Position numbers and translations under genes: made by a program
The notes under the pieces: model-generated
Database searches by the model: none
The model's input: the letters and a program-made list of their open reading frames with translations, nothing else
Told to the model about the DNA's origin: nothing
From: Pontiellaceae bacterium
GTDB lineage: Bacteria; Verrucomicrobiota; Kiritimatiellia; Kiritimatiellales; Tichowtungiaceae
Direction of reading: 5' to 3'
Assembly (NCBI GenBank): GCA_029934215.1
Contig: JAOZMR010000181.1
Coordinates: 1 to 5,895, forward strand
DNA: 5,895 nucleotides
Part shown: one piece after another, positions 5,231-5,895 of the stretch
How positions within the stretch are numbered: the first letter of the stretch is position 1
Layout: every line of letters begins with the position of its first letter

Positions 5231-5321
5231 ACTTCGGAGAGGGAGTTCTGACCACTTATCTTCACTAATCTACCGGCGACGCAATGAGCTGCCGGAATTG
5301 TATTGTTTTTGTTGTATAAGC
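5231..5321. repeat. ~90-bp dispersed direct repeat, copy 2
   Basis: Matches positions 1-90 with two substitutions and one inserted g (near 5286). The homology stops abruptly after 'ttgtataagc': copy 1 continues into 'atctgggtaa', this copy into 'catgcctatccggttgac' and then the transposase gene. On the minus strand, the inserted base shifts the frame and one substitution makes a TAG where copy 1 has CAG, so this copy is the more decayed in that frame. Confidence 0.85.
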
Positions 5322-5369
5322 CATGCCTATCCGGTTGACTCACCACTATACCACATGTAGTGTTTTGGG

Positions 5370-5855
5370 ATGAAAACTCACCACCCGCAATCACTTTTTG
5401 ACTTCTTAAAACTGTTCCCTGGAGAGCCTGAGTGTATTGCTTACCTTGAGACTACTCGCTGGACTAACGGGTTCACCTGTCCGGAGTGCGGCATTAGCGA
5501 CACGGCTCAACGGATCGCAACGAGACCTCGAATTCTTAGATGCAGGCACTGTCATAAGGATATATCGCTAACTGCCGGAACCATTATGCATGCGACAAGA
5601 ACATCATTGCAGGCTTGGTTTCTGGCTGCGTATTTAATGACGTCCAAAACGCCTGGGATGTCAGCCCTTCAACTTCAGCGCCAACTTGGATTGTCGCGGT
5701 ACGAAACGGCTTTTCAAATACTTCACAAGCTTCGAGTAGGCATGGTTCGCCCAAGCCGTGACAGTATTGGGCTAGACTGGCCTGTAGAGGTGGACGAAAC
5801 GCTTGTCGGTGGTCGAACTCGAGGCAAAGGTCGTGGTGTTGTAACTTCTCAATAA
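5370..5855 (+). pseudogene. IS1595-family transposase, 3'-truncated
   Basis: Encodes 161 residues; family members are usually about 270-320. Seen: an N-terminal IS1595 zinc ribbon (CPEC at 37-40, CRHC at 58-61); the adjoining segment SLTAGTIMHATRTSLQAWFL at 67-86; the helical LQRQLGLSRYETAFQILHKL around 102-121; and the start of the catalytic core, VEVDETLVGGR, with the first acidic residue Asp142. The reading frame then leaves family sequence after GRGVVTSQ and stops. No other frame of the last ~55 bases resumes the transposase, so the remaining catalytic residues are missing. This points to a breakpoint near 5840 rather than a simple frameshift. An in-frame TAG at 5358-5360 makes the ATG at 5370 the only sensible start. 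The element's left end is probably near 5322-5333, just after the direct repeat. Confidence 0.85.
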
Positions 5856-5895
5856 CTTCCAAAATCGCTTGATTCTGGCGGATTTAGAGAGGGTT

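Larger units (their letters stand above)
4860..5369. other. Intergenic region with dispersed repeats, no supported gene
   Basis: No convincing coding frame. Items seen: a perfect 6-bp hairpin at 4894-4909 (cgatgc, CTAT loop, gcatcg); a weak plus-strand hairpin before seven T at 4946-4966; a ccc-T6-ggg-T6 run at 5023-5040; a cttcc/ggaag inverted pair at 5075-5091; a 'ggaagaattttagcc...cgcaaagaac' repeat at 5087-5120 shared with 344-377; the word 'agaggaacttcggag' at 5225-5239; the second ~90-bp direct repeat; and the presumed left flank of an IS1595-type element from about 5322. Confidence 0.65.

Noticed and set aside
314..5239. CRISPR-like array from recurring short words such as 'agaggaacttcggag'
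   Set aside because: Only two complete copies thousands of bases apart, with no regular spacing and no cas genes.
5170..5394. Minus-strand 74-codon frame over the second direct repeat
   Set aside because: It crosses the repeat and the presumed IS junction and overlaps the transposase start. It mixes frames of the first repeat copy and is explained by decayed repeat sequence.

Overview
The window looks like an accessory stretch of a chromosome from the PVC superphylum, most likely Kiritimatiellota (Pontiella-like) or a relative. I base this on secreted modular proteins with an FGE-sulfatase (SUMF1-type) domain, a thrombospondin-type-3-like calcium repeat, a C-terminal domain of the 'FYQIEYTEDL...W...FYRIRV' kind common in Verrucomicrobiota/Kiritimatiellota, and intergenic DNA full of degenerate dispersed repeats. 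The lineage is inferred from memory of such proteins; no search was run.

Layout. Positions 1-532 hold no confident gene. They are a mosaic of dispersed repeats: the first copy of a ~90-bp direct repeat, a minus-strand frame that stays open off the left edge, a 'TTTTAGCC...CGCAAAGAAC' repeat folded as a long imperfect hairpin, an 8-bp-stem palindrome and a 7-bp tandem repeat. Two large genes follow on the minus strand. The upstream one (3476-4645, 389 aa) and the downstream one (533-3322, about 929 aa) are paralogous exported proteins. They share a ~87-residue module (module B) and an FGE-sulfatase domain. The larger protein adds three copies of a second module (A), a second B copy, a divergent InlB-like repeat, a calcium-binding-like D-rich stretch and a C-terminal domain. 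Neither FGE domain keeps the two cysteines needed to make formylglycine, so both are more likely binding or structural proteins than sulfatase activators. The larger gene has its own good promoter candidate in the 147-bp gap, so the pair need not be one operon.

The most interesting part is the 5' leader of the 389-aa gene (about 4671-4875, minus strand). It holds a candidate promoter, a 10-bp palindrome between -10 and +1, a ~122-nt nearly continuous hairpin with internal loops, and a textbook intrinsic terminator (8-bp stem and seven T) only 38 nt upstream of the start codon. Two alternative pairings compete with that terminator. This is the architecture of a transcription attenuator or riboswitch-like leader, or of a small structured RNA with its own terminator lying directly before the gene. 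I do not recognise it as a known family.

Positions 4840-5369 carry no supported gene and hold more of the same dispersed repeats, including the second copy of the ~90-bp direct repeat. That copy is broken off, apparently by an IS1595-family element. The element's transposase begins at 5370 and is cut short after the first catalytic aspartate at 5855.
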